In this document: one piece after another, positions 60,992-64,000 of the stretch | Position numbering within the stretch: the stretch's first letter is position 1 | How the letters are laid out: each line of letters begins with the position of its first letter | NCBI RefSeq assembly: GCF_013363975.1 | Contig: NZ_JABWGN010000006.1 | Coordinates: 124,001 to 188,000 of the forward strand | Direction: 5' to 3' | Source: Nonomuraea montanisoli | GTDB taxonomy: Bacteria; Actinomycetota; Actinomycetes; Streptosporangiales; Streptosporangiaceae | Length of the DNA stretch: 64,000 nt | Notes under the pieces: model-generated | What the model was told of the DNA's origin: nothing | Databases searched by the model: none | The model's input: the letters and a program-made list of their open reading frames with translations, nothing else | Program-made: the position numbers and the translations under genes

Positions 60992-62731
60992 TCACTGCTC
61001 CTGCGGGTCCACCCCCAGGTCCCCCAAGAGGTCCAGCATCGTCCGTGAGCCCGCGGGGAACACCGTTCGCACCAGCTCGGCGCCACCGGTCACGGCCATT
61101 GCGCAGACCACCTCGACGCTGGGCGGAAGCCCGAGCACCCCGAGTCGGTACGCCCAGGTGAGATCGCCGACCTCCTCCTGCCGGCCTTCGTCGCCGGAGT
61201 CCACGGTGCGCCGCAGCGCCGCCGCCCACCAGGCGGCAGGCTCGGCCCGCAGGATCGCGTCGAGATCGGCCAGCGCGGCGTCGTGGCGGCCCGCGGAGTG
61301 GTGCAGCACCGCCCGCACCGCCAACGCGAAAGGGTCCTCGGGGTCGCGTGCCAGCCGCGTCTCCACCACGGCGGCGTCCTCCATGTCCGCCTCATCCGCA
61401 TCGCGCAGCCCGTACACCATGGCCGCGAAGTCGGCCGCTTCCGTCGTGCGTGTCTCCTCATCAGCGGTCCCGGCCGCCACGAGCTCCCGCGCGGAGTCGG
61501 CGACCATCTCGGCGAAGGTCGTCATGAGGAGCTCCTCCATCTGGCCGTCCAAGGTGGGCCTGATCTCCTCGATGCAGCGCGCGATGACAGGAGAGCCGGG
61601 CGAGAGCCGGTCGGCTCGCATCAGGTCGATGTGCGCCTCGAACAGCCGGCCGAGTATCCAGTTGGCGAGCCCGCGCAGCAGCAGCGCGTCGAAGTGATCG
61701 GGGTCGCGCTCCAGCGCCAGGTCGGCGTCGGCCCGCGCATCCTCCGCCCTGTGGCATCGCAGGGCCGCATCGCCACGGCTGACGTAGGTGTCGGCGTCGT
61801 CGAGCCCGAGCTCGATGGCCCTGCTGAAGTCGGCGTACGCGGCGTCGTGCAGCCGGAGCTGCTCGTGGGCCTGACCGCGGATCATCACGGCCAGCAGCGC
61901 CTCGGGGTCCAGCTCGATCGCTCGGTCCAGGTCGGCCACCGCCGTCGCGGGGCGGCCCGCGACCATGTGCAGGATGCCCCGCAGTTCAAGGCTCTCGCTG
62001 TCGTCGGGGGCTGCGGCGAGCGCCACGTTCACATCGGCCAGCGCCTCCTCGAGCCGTTCGAGCTCGTACTTGACCTGGGCGCGCTCGGTGTAGGAGTCGC
62101 TGTCGTCCGGGTCGAGCTCGATCGCCAGATCCAGGTCCGCCAGCGCCTGCTCGTACCTCTTCAGCCGACGGTTGACCTGGCCGCGCTCACTGAACACGTA
62201 CGACACGTCGGCGTTCAGTTCGACGGCCCTGTCAAGGTCGGCCAACGCCTCCTCCAGGCGCTCGTCCAGCCGGTGGAGGGTGGCCCGCCCGACCAGTGCC
62301 CAGAAGCTGTCGTCGGGATCGATCTCGATCGCTCTGCTGTAGGCGGCGACCGCTGCCTCCGGGTCGTGCCAGAGCAGGTCACCGCGTGCGGTGTGGGCGG
62401 CGGCGTCTTCGGGGAAGAGCGCGATCACCCTGTCGTAGTCGGCCAGGGCCTCCTGCTTGCGGCCGGCGTCGGCCAGCGTGCGTCCGCGTTCGACGTAGAC
62501 CCAGCCGAGGTCGGGATCCAGCTCGACGGCCCGGTCGAAGTCGGCGAGCGCGGCCTCGATGTGTCCCATGGCGCTGAGCGCCTGTCCGCGCGAGCCGAGC
62601 GCGTAGGTGTAGCCAGGTACGAGGTCGATGGCCCTGGTGAACTCCTCGATGGCCGCTTCGTGGCGCCCCGCCAGCCGGTGCTCCTCCCCGCGCGCCGCCG
62701 CCTTCTCCGCCCGTGAGCCGGCAAGTCCCAC
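60992..62731 (-). CDS. Tetratricopeptide-repeat protein
   Basis: Protein of 579 residues. Residues about 15-390 are eleven or so regular TPR units with the phrase ALADFDRAVELDPD repeated with variation. The C-terminal 190 residues are helical and less regular (LLMTTFAEMVADSARELVAAG, LAWAYRLG-like). TPRs bind protein partners; none is evident. GTG at 62731 was chosen because GGGGGA lies just before it. No signal peptide is present. Confidence 0.88.
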   Translation of the reverse strand: MGLAGSRAEKAAARGEEHRLAGRHEAAIEEFTRAIDLVPGYTYALGSRGQALSAMGHIEAALADFDRAVELDPDLGWVYVERGRTLADAGRKQEALADYDRVIALFPEDAAAHTARGDLLWHDPEAAVAAYSRAIEIDPDDSFWALVGRATLHRLDERLEEALADLDRAVELNADVSYVFSERGQVNRRLKRYEQALADLDLAIELDPDDSDSYTERAQVKYELERLEEALADVNVALAAAPDDSESLELRGILHMVAGRPATAVADLDRAIELDPEALLAVMIRGQAHEQLRLHDAAYADFSRAIELGLDDADTYVSRGDAALRCHRAEDARADADLALERDPDHFDALLLRGLANWILGRLFEAHIDLMRADRLSPGSPVIARCIEEIRPTLDGQMEELLMTTFAEMVADSARELVAAGTADEETRTTEAADFAAMVYGLRDADEADMEDAAVVETRLARDPEDPFALAVRAVLHHSAGRHDAALADLDAILRAEPAAWWAAALRRTVDSGDEGRQEEVGDLTWAYRLGVLGLPPSVEVVCAMAVTGGAELVRTVFPAGSRTMLDLLGDLGVDPQEQ

Positions 62732-63311
62732 TGTTCCCCCAGAGCGCCCGAATCGATCATTTACAGCCAATGACTTTGGATGCGCGGCAAAAGTTCCGAG
62801 AAGCGACCACGTGAAACGCGCCCGCACTGGCTCGCAGGCGCTGCACGGCTGGAAGCGTGCGGAGGACGTGGAGGCCCGGCGACGCCGATGGGTCCAACTC
62901 CGGACGACGGATTGAGCGAGATCGCGAAACCGAGTCGCGTGGCGTCCTTCTCACCGCGAGGTCAACAGTGGCATCTCTTCCAGGCGTGGCGCCGCACCTG
63001 ACAGATGCTCAACAGATTCTCAACGCGAGCGGAGAACTCGGCCCCAGGGAGAAGGACATGAAGCCGATCACGAAGACGGCCACCGCCGTGCCGCGACCGC
63101 GATCTCGCCGCGCGCGTGGAGCACCGGGGCACAGGGCTCGGGCGCGCTCGGCACTTCGCGCAAACCGGATCAACTGGTACCTCGGCGGTAACACCTCAAA
63201 AACAAGAGCAGCGTCCAGCTGAGGATCCGCCTGGAGCGGCGGGGCGCCTGCCGGACAGGACGATCCGGTCGTACGAGTCCGGCACGGACGCCGCATGAGC
63301 GATGAGCGCAC
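62732..63311. other. 580-bp intergenic region with one possible small gene
   Basis: The region between the TPR gene and the MarR gene has lower GC in parts. A 54-codon frame at 63058-63222 has a strong ribosome-binding site and is listed separately. No repeats or RNA genes are recognised. Confidence 0.5.
63058..63222 (+). CDS. Possible small basic protein (54 residues)
   Basis: The frame begins with ATG after AGGGAGAAGGAC and encodes a very basic peptide, with ARGAPGHRARARSALRANR in the middle and NWYLGGNTSKTRAASS at the end. The C-terminal codons are less GC-rich than is usual here. I know no family for it. The good ribosome-binding site is the main support, and the frame may be chance. Confidence 0.25.
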   Translation: MKPITKTATAVPRPRSRRARGAPGHRARARSALRANRINWYLGGNTSKTRAASS

Positions 63312-63794
63312 TCATCCGGTGGGGCCGCAGTCTGTCTCCCGCCGCAGGGTGTCGGCGACCCTGGAAAGCGCCGCGCCGAGGTGGCGGCGTTGCACGGCGG
63401 TCAGAGGATCGAACACGAGCCGGCGCACCTGTGCGACATGCCCCGGTGCGCTCTCGGCCAGTTGCCGCCGGCCACCGTCGGTCAGTGTGGCCAGCGTGTA
63501 GCGACCGTCGCTCGGGTCGACTCGACGAACGATCCACTCCCGCGCCTCGAAGCGGTCCATCAGCTTCGACAGCCGCGGGAGCGTGCTGTCGCAGACCCGG
63601 GCCAACTCGCTGAGCCGCATGGTGGCCTCATGCGCCATCGACAGCCGGGCGAGCACGCCGTACTCGAAGTTCGACATGCCCGCGTCGCGCTGCAGCTGAC
63701 GGTCCAGGGCCGCAGGCAGCGCGATCACGACGGTGAGAAGGTCCTGCCAGATGTCTTGCTGCTCGGTGTCGAGCCACGTCGACGGTTCGTCCAT
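63312..63794 (-). CDS. MarR-family transcriptional regulator
   Basis: Protein of 160 residues. The MarR winged helix is at about 45-115 (MRLSELARVCDSTLPRLSKLMDRFEAREWIVRRVDPSDGRYT). The start is ATG at 63794 or 63803. Three TTGCC(N2)GGCAA-type palindromes follow within 70 bp, so it should bind between itself and the divergent EthD-like gene and repress both. Confidence 0.88.
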   Translation of the reverse strand: MDEPSTWLDTEQQDIWQDLLTVVIALPAALDRQLQRDAGMSNFEYGVLARLSMAHEATMRLSELARVCDSTLPRLSKLMDRFEAREWIVRRVDPSDGRYTLATLTDGGRRQLAESAPGHVAQVRRLVFDPLTAVQRRHLGAALSRVADTLRRETDCGPTG

Positions 63795-63808
63795 GTGATC
63801 CATCTTAC

Positions 63809-63877
63809 TTGCCCGAGCAACTGCGATCACTTGCCTGGGCAAGTCATTCCGGGATAGCTTTTGAGTTGCCCAGGCAA
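63809..63877. promoter_or_regulatory. Three MarR operators
   Basis: TTGCCCGAGCAA (63809-63820), ACTTGCCTGGGCAAGT (63829-63844) and TTGCCCAGGCAA (63866-63877). The middle one has perfect 7-bp arms. They cover the whole space between the divergent MarR and EthD-like starts. Confidence 0.85.
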
Positions 63878-63903
63878 GTGAATTCCGATCTCAAGGAGAC
63901 CTC

Positions 63904-64000
63904 GTGATCAAGATCAGCGCCTTCCTGACCCGCCGGGCCGACCTCACCCACGAGCAGTTCGTGGACTACTGGACGCAGAAGCACACCCCGCTGGTCCTGA
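63904..64000 (+). CDS. EthD-domain protein, N-terminal part (3' end outside window)
   Basis: GTG at 63904 follows AAGGAG, and 32 residues are visible before the window ends. They read IKISAFLTRRADLTHEQFVDYW and end in TQKHTPLVL, the characteristic start of EthD-like dimeric ferredoxin-fold proteins (for example, reductases and oxygenase partners of ether or aromatic degradation). Expression should depend on the MarR protein encoded on the other side of the three operators. Confidence 0.85.
   Translation, partial: MIKISAFLTRRADLTHEQFVDYWTQKHTPLVL

Overview
The window is very GC-rich, with dense genes on both strands, frequent GTG starts, 4-bp stop/start overlaps and mostly G/C third codon positions. 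This is the pattern of a filamentous actinomycete. The gene set (AfsR/LAL-type regulator, ECF42 sigma factor, a CU044_5270-like protein, an SCO6745-like protein, many small TetR/MarR regulators) fits a Streptosporangiaceae-type genome such as Nonomuraea, but the genus is an inference. No rRNA, tRNA, CRISPR array or intact insertion sequence was recognised.

Layout. 1-4900: end of a PadR regulator, an alpha/beta hydrolase, a MecA_N-type penicillin-binding protein, a lysophosphatidate-type acyltransferase and a Nudix hydrolase. 4941-10542: an envelope module, with a two-component system (kinase and OmpR-type regulator) facing a four-gene operon of lipoprotein, HlyD-like adaptor, ABC ATPase and MacB/FtsX-like permease. 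11067-17448: secreted pectate lyase with a perfect LacI-type operator, HelD-like helicase, a TetR gene, an NmrA/SnoaL pair and an AraC regulator. 17445-19733: a SigE-family ECF sigma factor with a membrane partner and a divergent secreted CU044_5270-like protein, joined by a mirror-symmetric promoter pair. 19795-25334: tyrosine recombinase, MarR/NmrA pair, aminotransferase class V protein, group 2 sigma factor and hemerythrin-like protein. 25442-29281: a 1279-residue AfsR/LAL-type regulator containing two minisatellites. 29558-37917: AlkZ-like DNA glycosylase family protein, adenosine deaminase-like protein, DGPF protein with ECF42 sigma factor, ArsR/SRPBCC pair, methyltransferase, prolyl iminopeptidase, and a TetR/SnoaL pair. 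37941-46303: secreted 5'-nucleotidase, then a seven-gene operon for amino-sugar uptake and use (RpiR regulator, ABC transporter, SIS protein, TIM-barrel protein, BadF-type kinase). 46373-52840: TetR/MFS pair, methyltransferase, two further TetR genes, a hydrolase and a MarR gene. 53071-64000: an orphan protein that looks like a papain-fold cysteine enzyme, an S41 peptidase, MarR/SDR pair, tannase-family esterase, DinB protein, SCO6745-like protein, a TPR protein, and a MarR/EthD pair under three operators.

Three themes stand out. First, the last codons of several genes, stop codon included, have been duplicated in tandem (units 23-45 bp). In one case the duplicated piece is the DGPF/ECF42 gene junction itself. 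In-frame minisatellites also lie inside several coding regions, one of them between Walker A and Walker B of an ATPase. Second, three genes carry the rare leucine codon TTA: the AfsR/LAL regulator, the 5'-nucleotidase and the S41 peptidase. This suggests bldA-type developmental control. Third, many small regulators sit beside clear palindromic operators, so most local regulation can be read from the sequence. The best candidate for something undescribed is the protein at 53071-53838, with a Cys/His/Asp arrangement and a 17-bp perfect hairpin upstream.
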